From Pelagibius sp048268885 (GTDB lineage: Bacteria > Pseudomonadota > Alphaproteobacteria > Kiloniellales > Kiloniellaceae): DNA of 64,000 nt. Position 1 is the stretch's first letter. Every line of letters starts with the position of its first letter. The stretch covers positions 62,001-126,000 of the forward strand of contig JBLWUP010000001.1 in the NCBI GenBank assembly GCA_048268885.1, in the 5' to 3' direction. This document shows positions 25,575-34,355 of the stretch, piece by piece. Both the position numbers and the translations under genes were made by a program. The notes under the pieces were generated by a model. That model ran no database searches. It was not told the DNA's origin and saw only the letters and a program-made list of their open reading frames with translations.

Positions 25575-25601
25575 GAGGGGGCCAGCTGGGCTGGCCCCCT
25601 C
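25575..25601. terminator. Strong 12-bp hairpin downstream of bioY
   Basis: GAGGGGGCCAGC and GCTGGCCCCCTC pair perfectly around the 3-base loop TGG, 28 bases after the bioY stop. No T-run follows on the leftward strand, so it is a candidate terminator or mRNA 3'-end stabiliser between bioY and ilvD. Confidence 0.6.
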
Positions 25602-25628
25602 GAGGCACTAAAGGTCAGACTGGAGGCG

Positions 25629-26240
25629 TCAGCCGCGCTTAGGCAGCAGCTTCCAGGCCAGCGGCAGGCCGGCGGCCACCAGGGCCAGCTTCAGCACGTC
25701 GCCGGGGATGAAGGGCGTGAGGCCCCACTCGAGGATCGGCTTGTCCCAGCCGAACAGCACGCCCAGCCACAGCAGGCCCGGGATGTAGAGAACGATGTTG
25801 CCGACCAGCATGGCGAGGGCCGCGGTGATCGTGTTCCGGTCCCAGCCGCGCTCGGCCAGCCAGCCGCAGGCCGCCGCCGCCAGCACATAGCCGAGAAGGT
25901 AGCCACCGGTCGGGCCCGCCATATAGGCCAGGCCGATGCCCTTTTCCGGGGTGCCCGCAAAGACCGGCAGGCCCATGGCGCCTTCGGCCAGATAGAGCAG
26001 CACGGTGGCCGCGCCGAGACGCCAGCCGAAGGCCATGCCGACGGCCAGGATACCGAAGGTGCCCATGGTGAGCGGCACGGGATAGAAGGGCACCTGGATC
26101 TTGGCGCAGGCCCAGATAAACAGCGAGCCGATGACCGCCAGCAGAGAGGCCCGCAGCAGGCCGTTCATTTCACCCAGTTTGCCCTGGTTGGGCCACAACG
26201 TCGCCGCCAGGGTGTCGTGCCGTGCTTGCAAAGCCGTCAT
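25629..26240 (-). CDS. bioY: BioY biotin transporter (S component)
   Basis: BioY is the membrane substrate-binding unit for high-affinity biotin uptake, working alone or with an ECF module. The 203-residue protein has six hydrophobic segments and the family motifs AKIQVPFYPVPLTMGTFGIL, YLAEGAMGLPVFAG and GPTGGYLLGYVLAA. No bioM/bioN genes are near, so it either uses a shared energy module or acts alone. I saw no clear BioR-type box in the 64 bases before the start. Confidence 0.93.
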   Translation of the reverse strand: MTALQARHDTLAATLWPNQGKLGEMNGLLRASLLAVIGSLFIWACAKIQVPFYPVPLTMGTFGILAVGMAFGWRLGAATVLLYLAEGAMGLPVFAGTPEKGIGLAYMAGPTGGYLLGYVLAAAACGWLAERGWDRNTITAALAMLVGNIVLYIPGLLWLGVLFGWDKPILEWGLTPFIPGDVLKLALVAAGLPLAWKLLPKRG

Positions 26241-26304
26241 GTTGTCCGCTTCCCTTCCGTCCCAGATGATCTAAAGGCGTGATTTAACCACGCGCAGCCC
26301 CATC

Positions 26305-26751
26305 TTACAGCGCCCGACGATAGGTGCTGTCAAGTGTCAGCTCCTTGCGCGGCCCGGTCACATTCCAGACCACGCGCCAGGTATCGGCGTCCAGCACCGC
26401 GAACTCACCCTCGTAGCGGTCAGGCTCGCAGAGGTGCACGCAGGACCAGCGGCCCTTTGTCAGGTCAAGTTCATGGAAGGGCCTGCCGTCGCTGAAGCAG
26501 ACCTCCGCGCGCCCGCTTTCGGGAAACCTGAAGGTATAGAGCTGCAGCGCCGGGCCTTCATGATCGCCAATAGCGAGGCGGCCGTCCTCGCGGTACAGCA
26601 GAACCTCTTCGTCGGCAAAGAAGACCGCCTCTCCGTCGAAGCGGCCCTTCTGCCCGGCGCGGCGGTCGTCAATCCGCCGCTCCAGGCTCCATTCTCCCTC
26701 AAGAAAACCCTTCAAGTCACTGACTTGAAATAAATTTTCTTGATCATCCAC
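26305..26751 (-). CDS. DUF6314-like protein
   Basis: A 148-residue cytosolic protein reading LKGFLEGEWSLERRI near the start, VLLYREDGRLAI in the middle, and FHELDLTKGRWSCVHLCEPDRY and WRVVWNVTGPRKELTLDSTYRR at the end. The pattern (G-x-W, then a beta-barrel-like string of strands ending in W-x-V-x-GP-K) fits the DUF6314 family as I remember it; function unknown. No ATG exists in frame; the GTG at 26751 has GGTGGAG 8 bases upstream. It lies 17 bases after valS and is likely in the same operon. Confidence 0.75.
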   Translation of the reverse strand: MDDQENLFQVSDLKGFLEGEWSLERRIDDRRAGQKGRFDGEAVFFADEEVLLYREDGRLAIGDHEGPALQLYTFRFPESGRAEVCFSDGRPFHELDLTKGRWSCVHLCEPDRYEGEFAVLDADTWRVVWNVTGPRKELTLDSTYRRAL

Positions 26752-26768
26752 TGCAATTCTCCACCGGG

Positions 26769-29465
26769 TTATGCGGAGGCCAGGCGCTCCAGGGCGCTCT
26801 GCAGCTTGGACATGGCCTGCTGGCTGTCGGAGAGGCGCTCGCGCTGCTCGGCCACCACGTCTTCCGGGGCCTTGGCGAGGAACTGCTCGTTGGAGAGCTT
26901 CTTGTCGAGCTTGGTGATCTCGCCCTTCAGCTTGTCCATCTCCTTCTTCAGCCGCGCCTGCTCCTGGTCCAGGTCGATGACCTCGGCCAGCGGCAGCACC
27001 AGGCTGCATTCGTCCAGCACGTCCTGCACCGACCCCTTGGGCACCGGCTGGTCGAAGGCGATGGTCTCGACCCGCGCCAGGGTCTTGATCAGCGCCTCGT
27101 GGTCGGCGATCCGGGCCTTGGAGTCGGCGGAAGCGTCGTTGAGGATGAGGGCGATTCGCGCGCCCGGCGGCACGTTCATCTCCGAGCGCACAGCGCGGAT
27201 CTGGCTGATCATGCGGACCACCCAGTTGAGGGCCGCGTCGGCCTCGGCATCGCTGAGGCCCTCGGCGAAGGCCGGCCAGGCCGAGGTGGTCATCAGGCTC
27301 TCGTCGCCACCAACGTCACCTGGGCCGGTCTGCTGCCACAACTCCTCGGTCAGGAAGGGCATGATCGGGTGCAGCAGGAACAGCGCCTTATGCAAGACCC
27401 ACTGGGCCGTCGCCCGGGTCTCCGCCTTGGCCGCCGCGTCGTCACCCTGGAACAGCGGCTTGGCGAACTCCAGGTACCAGTCGCAGTAGGTGTTCCAGAT
27501 GAACTGGTAGAGCGCCTGGGCCGCCTCGTTGAAGCGGTAGTCCTCGATGGCGCGGCGCACTTTTGGCTCGGTCTGCGCCAGCTGGCTGACGATCCAGCGG
27601 TTCACGCGCTGGGTGTTGGCCGCCGGATCGAAATCGGGCGCGTAGCGGCACTCGTTCATCTCGTTGAAGCGCGCCGCGTTCCAGATCTTGGTGCAGAAGT
27701 TGCGGTAGCCCTCGATGCGGCTTTCCGACAGCTTCACGTCGCGGCCCTGCGCCGCCAGGGCGGTCAGGGTGAAGCGCACGGCGTCGGCGCCGAACTTGTC
27801 GATCAGGTCCAGGGGGTCCATGACGTTGCCCTTGGACTTCGACATCTTCTGCCCCTTCTCGTCACGCACCAGGGCATGGATGTAGACGGTGTGGAAGGGC
27901 ACCTTGCCGTCCATGAAGTGCAGGCTGCTCATCATCATGCGGGCAACCCAGAAGAAGATGATGTCGAAGCCGGTGACCAGCACGTCGCCCGGGTAATAGC
28001 GCTTAAGGGCCTCGGTCTCCTGCGGCCAGCCCAGCGTCGAGAAGGGCCACAGCGCCGAGGAGAACCAGGTGTCCAGCACGTCGTTGTCGCGGGTCAGTTC
28101 CACCGCCTTGCCGTAGTGCTTCTCGGCCAGTCCCGCGGCCTCGGCTTCGTCGTGCGCGACGAAGACCTCACCGTCCGGCCCGTACCACGCCGGCACCTGG
28201 TGGCCCCACCACAGCTGGCGCGAGATGCACCAGGGCTGGATGTTGCGCATCCACTCGTAATAGGTCTTTTCCCACTGCCGGGGCACGAAGGTGGTCTCGC
28301 CCTGCTCCACCGCGGCGATGGCGGGCTTCGCCAGCTCGGCGGCGTTCACGTACCATTGATCCGTCAGGTAGGGCTCGATGGCGACGTGGGAGCGGTCGCC
28401 GTGCGGCACCATGTGGCGGTGATCGTCGATCTTCTCCAGCAGGCCTTCGGCCTCCATGTCGGCGACGATCTTCTTGCGCGCGCCGAAGCGGTCGAGGCCG
28501 CGGTAGGCCTCCGGCACGCTGTCGTTCATCCGCGCGTCGCGGTCGAAGACGTTGATCATCTCCAGATCGTGGCGCTTGCCGACCTCGAAGTCGTTGAAGT
28601 CGTGCGCCGGGGTGATCTTCACCGCGCCGGAGCCCTGCTCGGGATCGGCGTAGTCATCGGCCACGATGGGAATGCGCCGGCCGACCAGCGGTAGGAGGGC
28701 GTGCTTGCCGACCAGGTCCTTGTAGCGATCGTCGTCCGGGTGCACGGCGACGGCGGTGTCGCCCAGCATGGTCTCCGGCCGGGTCGTCGCCACGGTGATG
28801 AAGCGGCCCTCTTCCCCCTCGATCGGGTAGCGGAAATGCCAGAGGTGGCCGTTCATCTCCTTCTGCTCGACCTCCAGGTCGGAGATGGCGGTGTGGAAGC
28901 GCGGGTCCCAGTTCACCAGGCGCTTGTCGCGGTAGATGAGGCCCTCGCGGTAGAGGGTCACGAAGACCTTCAGCACCGCCTCGGAGAGTCCGTCGTCCAT
29001 GGTGAAGCGCTCGCGCGCCCAGTCGCAGGAGGCGCCGAGCCGGCGCAGCTGCTTCAGGATGGTGCCGCCGGACTGATCGCGCCACTTCCAGACCCGCTCG
29101 ATGAACTCTTCGCGGCCGATCTTGCGCGTGTTGCCCGGGGCCAGCGGCATGCCACGGTCCAGCTCGACGCCTTCCTCGCCCAATTGCCGTTCGACCACCA
29201 TCTGGGTGGCGATGCCGGCATGGTCGGTGCCGGGCTGCCAGAGCACGTCCCGGCCCTGCATCCGCTGGTAGCGGACCAGGATGTCCTGGATGGTGTTGTT
29301 CAGCGCATGACCCATGTGCAGGCTGCCCGTCACGTTGGGCGGCGGGATCATGATGGTGAAGGGTTCCTTGGCGGCGTCGAACTTCGCCGAAAAGGCGTCC
29401 GCGGCCTCCCAACGGGAATACTGCCGATCCTCGACCTCGTCGGGCCGATAGGTCTTTTCCAGCAT
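26769..29465 (-). CDS. valS: Valyl-tRNA synthetase
   Basis: Class I synthetase charging tRNA-Val, with an editing domain. The 898-residue protein has PNVTGSLHMGHALNN (HIGH motif, about residues 39–53), the editing-domain ATTRPETMLGDTAVAVHP, the KMSKSKGN loop, and a C-terminal coiled-coil arm (about 825–898) rich in Lys/Glu. AGAGGA lies 9 bases before the ATG. It is followed by the DUF6314-like gene and preceded by popZ with a 200-base gap. Confidence 0.97.
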   Translation of the reverse strand: MLEKTYRPDEVEDRQYSRWEAADAFSAKFDAAKEPFTIMIPPPNVTGSLHMGHALNNTIQDILVRYQRMQGRDVLWQPGTDHAGIATQMVVERQLGEEGVELDRGMPLAPGNTRKIGREEFIERVWKWRDQSGGTILKQLRRLGASCDWARERFTMDDGLSEAVLKVFVTLYREGLIYRDKRLVNWDPRFHTAISDLEVEQKEMNGHLWHFRYPIEGEEGRFITVATTRPETMLGDTAVAVHPDDDRYKDLVGKHALLPLVGRRIPIVADDYADPEQGSGAVKITPAHDFNDFEVGKRHDLEMINVFDRDARMNDSVPEAYRGLDRFGARKKIVADMEAEGLLEKIDDHRHMVPHGDRSHVAIEPYLTDQWYVNAAELAKPAIAAVEQGETTFVPRQWEKTYYEWMRNIQPWCISRQLWWGHQVPAWYGPDGEVFVAHDEAEAAGLAEKHYGKAVELTRDNDVLDTWFSSALWPFSTLGWPQETEALKRYYPGDVLVTGFDIIFFWVARMMMSSLHFMDGKVPFHTVYIHALVRDEKGQKMSKSKGNVMDPLDLIDKFGADAVRFTLTALAAQGRDVKLSESRIEGYRNFCTKIWNAARFNEMNECRYAPDFDPAANTQRVNRWIVSQLAQTEPKVRRAIEDYRFNEAAQALYQFIWNTYCDWYLEFAKPLFQGDDAAAKAETRATAQWVLHKALFLLHPIMPFLTEELWQQTGPGDVGGDESLMTTSAWPAFAEGLSDAEADAALNWVVRMISQIRAVRSEMNVPPGARIALILNDASADSKARIADHEALIKTLARVETIAFDQPVPKGSVQDVLDECSLVLPLAEVIDLDQEQARLKKEMDKLKGEITKLDKKLSNEQFLAKAPEDVVAEQRERLSDSQQAMSKLQSALERLASA

Positions 29466-29666
29466 CGCTGGCGATCCTCTTGAACTGTCGCTTTGCCGCG
29501 CCCCGCGCGCCCGGTGAAGGCAGGGGCACTCAATCTCGCGGAGGGGTCTATCAGATGGTACGCCGCAGCGCCATAGCAGCAGGCCAGTACCCGGTCAGAT
29601 CGCCTCTTCGCAGGCTGCCCGACCGCCCGGGATTCCGTGAATTTTGACGGGATTTCCGGGGAAAGC

Positions 29667-30713
29667 CTACTGATCCTCGGCGCGGCGTACCATCTTGCGG
29701 ATCTCCTCGCGAACGATGCGTTCTACCAAATCGGGGAGATTCTCGTCCAGCCAACCCTTCAGTTCGGGGGCCAGGGAGGTGCGCACCAGTTCCTCCAGGG
29801 TCCGGCCGCCGCCGATCGCGATGGCGTCGTCCTGGCGGTTGGCCATCGCGGCCTTGGTGACCGCGGCCAGGGAGGCCGTGGCCGCCGCAGCGGTCGCTGC
29901 GGAAACAAAATCGCCGTCGCCGTCCGCCGGCGCCAGGTCCTGGCCGGCGGCGGCCCCCATGCCGGCTTCCGCCGCCTCGGCCTCGTCGTCCGTGGCCTCC
30001 GGCAGATCGATAACGGCCTCAGGGGCTTCTTCTTGGAGTTCTTCCGCGGGGGCCTCTTCTTCCGAAGCCGCTTCCGCCGGGACTTCCTCCGCCGACGCCT
30101 CGGCCGCGGCGGCGTCCTCCTGCGGCGCTTCCTCCTCGGAGGCCATCGGCTTCAGCAGCTCGGACGCCGGCTCCTCTTCTTCCTCGTCGGCAGCGCCCTC
30201 TTCCGGGGCCGCGGCCACGGCCTCCTCAGAGGTTTCCTCGGGGGCTTCCTCAGGCGTTTCTTCGGCAGCTTCGGCCTCGGCGGGCGCCTCGGCAGGCTCC
30301 TCTGCCGGCTCTTCCGCGGCCGCTTCCGCCGTTTCGCCTTCGGGCTCAGCTTCGGACTCGACTTCGGCAGGGGCCTCTTCGGGGGCTTCCGTTTCCGGCG
30401 CCGCCTCGGCCGCGGCTTCCTTCTCGGCGGCGAGATCCACGATGCTGCCGTCTTCGGCCACCATCTTGGTCAGGTCCAGGATATTGTCGGCGCCGCCCGC
30501 AGAGGCATCCGGGGCGGCGGCAGGCGCCGGCGGGGCAGACGCGGGGCCCTGCGCGGCGGCCTTGGCCGGGGCCGCCTCGGCAGCGGCCGGCGCCTCGGCA
30601 GGCGCCGCTTCGGCCGGCTTGCCTTCTTCGGTCTCGTCTTCGGAGATAATCCGCCGGATGGAGGCGAGAATTTCCTCCATCGTCGGCTCGTTTTGTGCTT
30701 CCGGCTCGCTCAT
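29667..30713 (-). CDS. popZ: PopZ-type polar organising protein (DUF2497)
   Basis: PopZ self-assembles at the cell pole and anchors the chromosome origin via ParB. The N-terminal helix TMEEILASIRRIISEDE (about residues 11–27) and the C-terminal part LEELVRTSLAPELKGWLDEN and LVERIVREEIRKMVRRAEDQ (about 295–348) match the family. The middle, roughly 230 residues, is almost only Ala/Glu/Pro with some Asp, the PED-type disordered linker. The protein is 348 residues, about twice Caulobacter PopZ (177). The opposite strand shows a Gly/Arg-rich open frame that is only its shadow. Confidence 0.92.
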   Translation of the reverse strand: MSEPEAQNEPTMEEILASIRRIISEDETEEGKPAEAAPAEAPAAAEAAPAKAAAQGPASAPPAPAAAPDASAGGADNILDLTKMVAEDGSIVDLAAEKEAAAEAAPETEAPEEAPAEVESEAEPEGETAEAAAEEPAEEPAEAPAEAEAAEETPEEAPEETSEEAVAAAPEEGAADEEEEEPASELLKPMASEEEAPQEDAAAAEASAEEVPAEAASEEEAPAEELQEEAPEAVIDLPEATDDEAEAAEAGMGAAAGQDLAPADGDGDFVSAATAAAATASLAAVTKAAMANRQDDAIAIGGGRTLEELVRTSLAPELKGWLDENLPDLVERIVREEIRKMVRRAEDQ

Positions 30714-30861
30714 ACCACTCCGGCCAATCAGGTCCCCCAGGGCTTAACCCCGGCCCCAACTGTCAATTCACAGGAACGATCTTGTAACACTGCATAGCCG
30801 GAAAGCGGAAATTTTCTGTTAACCAAAACCTCCAAAAGGCTTGGCTTTCTCAGTAGCTTCG

Positions 30862-32313
30862 CTATTCGCTGCCGGTCAGGCCGCCCTGGAAGCTCTCGAC
30901 CTCGGCGGCGGGCGCGTCGAGACCGAACCACTTCTCGCGCACCTCCCGGTAATCCGATTCCGGGTCGTAGACCGCCGTGTTCAGGCGCAGATCGGCGGCG
31001 GTCATCCGGCCGACGGCGCTCAAAACCTGGTAGCTCGCGACAATTTCGTCACGTTGGGCACTGACCAGGCCGACCTGGGCGTCGAGCAGCTCCTGCTCCG
31101 CGTCCAGCACGTCCAGCACCGTACGCGCGCCGACGGCGTTCTCCTGGCGTACGCCCTCCAGGGCGATCTCGTTGGCGCGAACGCTCTGCAGCAGGGCGGC
31201 GATCTGGGCGCGGGCCGTCAGCAGGCTCTCCCAGGCCGAAATCGCATCCTCGCGGGCCTGGCGCAGGGCCTCCCGCACCAGCAGCCGGCGCTGGCTGGCC
31301 ACCTGCTTGGATTCACGCACCCGGCTCGACACCGAGCCCTGCTGGTACAGCGGCACCGAGACAATGGCCAGGACTTCGGCGCTGCTGCCCTCGTTGGTGC
31401 GCGAGGACCTTTCGTGCTGATAGCCGACCGAGCCCTGAAGGTTCACGCTGGGCAGCAGTTCGCCCTCCACCTCGCGCACGGAACGCTGAGCGGCCCGCTC
31501 GTCGTAGGACGTCGCCAGCACCCGGGGATTGGCGGACTCCGCCGCGCTGACCACCTCTTCCAGGCTGTTCGGCAGCTCGGACGGCAGGGGCGGCTGATCG
31601 AGGCGCTGGGGATAGACGCCGATCACGTTCTCGAAGGTCGCGCGGCTCGACGACAGATTGCCCTCGGCGCCGATGCGGTCGGCGGTCGCGCTGGACAGGC
31701 GGCTTTCGGACTGCGCCACGTCGGTGCGGGTCAGCTCGCCGACATCGAAGCGGTCCTGGGTCGCCTCAAGCTGGCGGTTCAGCACCTGCTCGTTGTTGAT
31801 GTTGAGGGCCAGAACGGACTGGTCGCGCCAGACATCGGCATAGGCCGTGACGGCGTTCGTCAGCACGTCCTGCTCGGTCGATTCCAACCGGGCGCGCTGG
31901 GCCAGCACCTCGTTTTCCGCACGCTGGGTGCCGGCGACCGTACGCCCACCGCGATACAGCGGCTGGGTCACCACCAGCTCTCCGCTGGCCGGGCTCCGCC
32001 CGTCGCTCGTGCCGGTCGGACGCACGTTGTCGTCGTAGGCCTTGCCGCCGCTGCCTTCCAGTTCCACCAGGGGACGCCAGTTGGACAGCGCCTGCGGGAC
32101 GCGCTCGTTGGTCGCGCGCAGCTCGGCCCGCGCGGCGCTCAAGGTCGGATTGGATTGATAGGTCTGGATCAGCGCTTCATTGAGGGTCTGTGCCGACGCC
32201 GGTGCACTGCCGATGCCCCCCAGAATAACGGGCCCCAGAATGATGGCCCCCAGGAATAAGGCGGGCGTGCCCGCGAGAACGCCACCTTGCCGAACGGCTT
32301 TCATCGATCGCAT
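30862..32313 (-). CDS. TolC family outer-membrane efflux channel protein
   Basis: A 483-residue outer-membrane factor forming the exit duct of type I secretion or RND efflux systems. A signal peptide (about residues 1–30, ending PASAQ) is followed by LNEALIQTYQSNPTLSAARA, the typical first helix, and the internal repeat QNAVGARTVLDVLDAEQELLDAQ of the TolC fold. The ATG at 32313 is chosen (AGGGGA about 9 bases upstream; cleavable signal intact). The pcm-like gene lies 169 bases upstream on the same strand, a pairing common in alphaproteobacteria. Confidence 0.93.
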   Translation of the reverse strand: MRSMKAVRQGGVLAGTPALFLGAIILGPVILGGIGSAPASAQTLNEALIQTYQSNPTLSAARAELRATNERVPQALSNWRPLVELEGSGGKAYDDNVRPTGTSDGRSPASGELVVTQPLYRGGRTVAGTQRAENEVLAQRARLESTEQDVLTNAVTAYADVWRDQSVLALNINNEQVLNRQLEATQDRFDVGELTRTDVAQSESRLSSATADRIGAEGNLSSSRATFENVIGVYPQRLDQPPLPSELPNSLEEVVSAAESANPRVLATSYDERAAQRSVREVEGELLPSVNLQGSVGYQHERSSRTNEGSSAEVLAIVSVPLYQQGSVSSRVRESKQVASQRRLLVREALRQAREDAISAWESLLTARAQIAALLQSVRANEIALEGVRQENAVGARTVLDVLDAEQELLDAQVGLVSAQRDEIVASYQVLSAVGRMTAADLRLNTAVYDPESDYREVREKWFGLDAPAAEVESFQGGLTGSE

Positions 32314-32482
32314 GCGTACGCTTCCCCTGTGTACGATTGACCTGTGCCCGCCTTCGGACAAGACGGATCCCCATTCATTAATTGAGCGACGGAGGGCCCG
32401 ACTTCAAGTACGCGGACCACGCCGCATTCATCCCCAGGCGCCTCGCCGCCGCCAAACGACGGCCGGCCCCGCAGAACACAGC

Positions 32483-33139
32483 TTAAAAAACGAACCCGGG
32501 CTTGCGCGCGAAACCAGGTAGCAGCGGCGTGGCCGCGTCGAACAGGATGCGCGCCGAAAAGCTGTCGCCCGCCCGCTGGATCAAGGTCCCGCGCCCGATT
32601 CCGGACTCGTCGCAGACCACCGCGACCAGCCGCCCGCCGTCGGCCAGCTGGCGCTTCACGGCGTCCGGCACCGCACTCACGGCGCCTTGGAAGACGATGA
32701 TGTTAAAAGGCGCCTGCTTCTGATACCCGGCGTCGAGCGCCCCTTCGACCACCACGGCGTTGTCGACGTCCAGGGCGTTCAGGGTCCGGTTCGCCTCGGC
32801 CATCAGCTGGCGGTCGCTCTCGAGTCCGACCACGGTTTCGGCAAGCTGGGCGAGAATCGCCGTGGAGTAGCCCGTCGCGCAACCGATATCCAAGGCGATA
32901 TCCCCGGGCTGCGGCGCGGCAGCCTGCAGCAGGCGCGCCAGCACCATGGGCTCCATGAGGTAGCGTCCCGCGGCGACCTCGAGATCCTCGTCGATATAGG
33001 CGAAACCGCGCTTCGCCTCGTCGACGAAAAGCTCCCTCGCCACGGCCTCGAAGGCCGCGATGACCCGTTGATCCGTGACCTTGTTGGTCCGGATCTGGCT
33101 CTCCACCATATTGAGGCGCGCTGCTGCGAATTCCGTCAT
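32483..33139 (-). CDS. Protein-L-isoaspartate O-methyltransferase family protein (second copy)
   Basis: A 218-residue SAM-dependent methyltransferase of the PCMT family. It has NMVESQIRTNKVTDQRVIAAF (a hallmark of the alphaproteobacterial paralogue next to tolC), GRYLMEPMVLARLLQ and the SAM motif ALDIGCATGYSTAIL at about residues 79–93. It is not closely similar to the Pcm at 4177–4860 outside the SAM fold. The canonical Pcm Ser/Thr substrate loop is not evident, so repair activity is uncertain. Confidence 0.9.
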   Translation of the reverse strand: MTEFAAARLNMVESQIRTNKVTDQRVIAAFEAVARELFVDEAKRGFAYIDEDLEVAAGRYLMEPMVLARLLQAAAPQPGDIALDIGCATGYSTAILAQLAETVVGLESDRQLMAEANRTLNALDVDNAVVVEGALDAGYQKQAPFNIIVFQGAVSAVPDAVKRQLADGGRLVAVVCDESGIGRGTLIQRAGDSFSARILFDAATPLLPGFARKPGFVF

Positions 33140-33256
33140 CTCACCAACCGTTCACTCTGCTGCGGCCCGAAGGCCGTTTCGGCTTTGGTTTATAAGCGCC
33201 TATGCGCCCGAAAACAACGCAGCAGAACAGGCGGCATCCGGCCCAGCGCAGTCAGC

Positions 33257-33285
33257 TTGACCCAAGCGGGAGGCGGCAGTATAGG
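33257..33285 (+). promoter_or_regulatory. Sigma-70-type promoter for tRNA-Cys
   Basis: TTGACC (33257–33262) and TATAGG (33280–33285) are separated by 17 bases. The predicted start of transcription lies about 10 bases before the tRNA at 33303. Element quality and spacing make this one of the clearest promoters in the window. Confidence 0.75.
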
Positions 33286-33302
33286 TTCGCCCCTCCACCG
33301 AC

Positions 33303-33376
33303 GGCCCGGTGGGAGAGTGGTTATCCAGAGGACTGCAAATCCTTGCACGCCGGTTCGATTCCGGCCCGGGCCTCCA
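33303..33376 (+). tRNA. tRNA-Cys (anticodon GCA)
   Basis: Acceptor arms GGCCCGG and CCGGGCC pair fully, followed by discriminator T and an encoded CCA (33374–33376). The anticodon stem AGGA/TCCT encloses CTGCAAA with GCA at 33335–33337. The T arm is GCCGG-TTCGATT-CCGGC. Length 74 bases. A sigma-70 promoter precedes it. Confidence 0.95.
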
Positions 33377-33436
33377 TCTTTCTCTTCCCCCAAGACCCCG
33401 ACAGCCTTCGCAGCCCCACCCTGGTGCGGCGCGCCT

Positions 33437-33580
33437 TTAGCGCGCCATGGCCAGCAGCAGGCTGTACCAACCGTAGCCCACGGCCGCGAAAAAGAAGGCG
33501 AAGGTGCCGACCGCCGCCAGACCGCTGGCCAGGCGCTCCCACAGCGGCGGTTGAATGGTGTTCATCCCCAATCCGTACAT
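33437..33580 (-). CDS. Small single-pass membrane protein (47 residues)
   Basis: I do not recognise this gene. The ATG at 33580 is preceded by GGGGAGAAG 4 bases upstream, a strong SD, and the product MYGLGMNTIQPPLWERLASG continues into one clear membrane helix (about residues 21–43, rich in Ala/Phe/Gly) with a short tail LLLAMAR. A longer in-frame extension to 33667 is possible but has no SD and an Arg-rich composition. It stands alone between the two tRNA genes. Real expression is likely but not proven. Confidence 0.6.
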   Translation of the reverse strand: MYGLGMNTIQPPLWERLASGLAAVGTFAFFFAAVGYGWYSLLLAMAR

Positions 33581-33908
33581 GATGCTTCTCCCCAATCTGG
33601 CTTCGGCGTGAGCCGCCGGTGACGTGAGGACGAGCCTAGTGCGGCCTGGAACGAAGATCAAGAACAAATCATGAACATCCGTTTAAGCCCCCGCCTCTTG
33701 CGGTCGCGGTTGCGGCGAGCACCACGCGCCTTCTACAATCTTCATTAACCATAGCGGCCATAAGCTGCTGCTTGGTTGGCGCTGAATCATCGCCCTCCGA
33801 GAGGGCCTCTGAGGGAAGCGGCGCCGCCGAGCCTCGCAAGACGGAGCAAGGGCCATCAGACAGGATATCCTCGCTTGCCTGCCCGAACGGCTGCATCCGG
33901 TCAGCCAG
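33581..33908. other. Intergenic stretch, no supported gene
   Basis: These 328 bases contain the SD and promoter area of the 47-residue protein and a few short open frames with no SD and no recognisable product. One 25-codon frame (33671–33748, beginning MNIRLSPRLLRSRL) is Arg-rich and probably fortuitous. I see no RNA gene here. Confidence 0.5.
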
Positions 33909-34034
33909 ATGTTCCTGGAGAACTGGCTAGCCGGCGAGATTTCCACGGCGGAGTTCCTGCGCTGGTTTCACATGCCGAATTCCGATTACCTGCCGGTGGC
34001 CAAGTGTGTGCTGGCGGTGGTGTCCGGCGCCTGA
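33909..34034 (+). CDS. Possible 41-residue protein or gene remnant
   Basis: The ATG at 33909 opens MFLENWLAGEISTAEFLRWF and ends in VAKCVLAVVSGA. The residue mix (Trp, Phe, Glu, amphipathic) looks like real protein. The frame stays open upstream for about 35 codons with protein-like residues (LACLPERLHPVSQ) but has no ATG/GTG/TTG start, and the ATG has no SD. It may be the 3' end of a broken gene. No family recognised. Confidence 0.3.
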   Translation: MFLENWLAGEISTAEFLRWFHMPNSDYLPVAKCVLAVVSGA

Positions 34035-34104
34035 GGCCGCGCGAGGGCGTGAATCGGACCCCAAAGCGGAGGTCCAGAAAGTGCGGTTTTTCGCTGCAAA
34101 AACT

Positions 34105-34133
34105 TTGCAGCCCAGCGAACGTTTTGATATAAC
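34105..34133 (+). promoter_or_regulatory. Sigma-70-type promoter for tRNA-Asn
   Basis: TTGCAG (34105–34110) and TATAAC (34128–34133) with a 17-base spacer, about 48 bases before the tRNA. The -35 overlaps a perfect 8-bp inverted repeat GCTGCAAA-AAC-TTTGCAGC (34093–34111), which may be chance or a terminator stem of upstream transcription. Confidence 0.6.
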
Positions 34134-34180
34134 CGCGCTTCGCTGAGCCGGGGACGCCCGGTTTGCAGATCAATTCCTGA

Positions 34181-34256
34181 TCCGCGGTAGCTCAGTTGGT
34201 AGAGCAGGTGGCTGTTAACCACCTTGTCGCAGGTTCGAGTCCTGCCCGCGGAGCCA
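34181..34256 (+). tRNA. tRNA-Asn (anticodon GTT)
   Basis: Acceptor TCCGCGG pairs with CCGCGGA, followed by discriminator G and CCA (34254–34256). The anticodon stem GGTGG/CCACC encloses CTGTTAA with GTT at 34214–34216. D loop AGCTCAGTTGGTAGAGC and T loop GGTTCGAGTCC are canonical. Length 76 bases. Confidence 0.96.
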
Positions 34257-34265
34257 ATTCGAAGA

Positions 34266-34301
34266 GGGGTCCTGGCGCAAAGCCCGGGCCCCTTTTCTTT
34301 T
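34266..34301 (+). terminator. Intrinsic terminator after tRNA-Asn
   Basis: GGGGTCC and GGGCCCC pair (one G·U) around a 13-base loop, followed by TTTTCTTTT. It lies 10 bases after the tRNA CCA end. Confidence 0.8.
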
Positions 34302-34355
34302 CAGCGCAGGCAGGCCCCGGCCGCGCCAGCTCCAATGATGCCGTCGACCCCGGGC

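Noticed and set aside
29637..30797. Gly/Arg-rich open frame opposite popZ
   Set aside because: It mirrors the Ala/Glu/Pro codons of the PopZ linker; a low-complexity shadow.
33669..33946. Two overlapping minus-strand open frames of 75–87 codons
   Set aside because: No SD, no family, and they lie antisense to each other and to the possible 41-residue frame.
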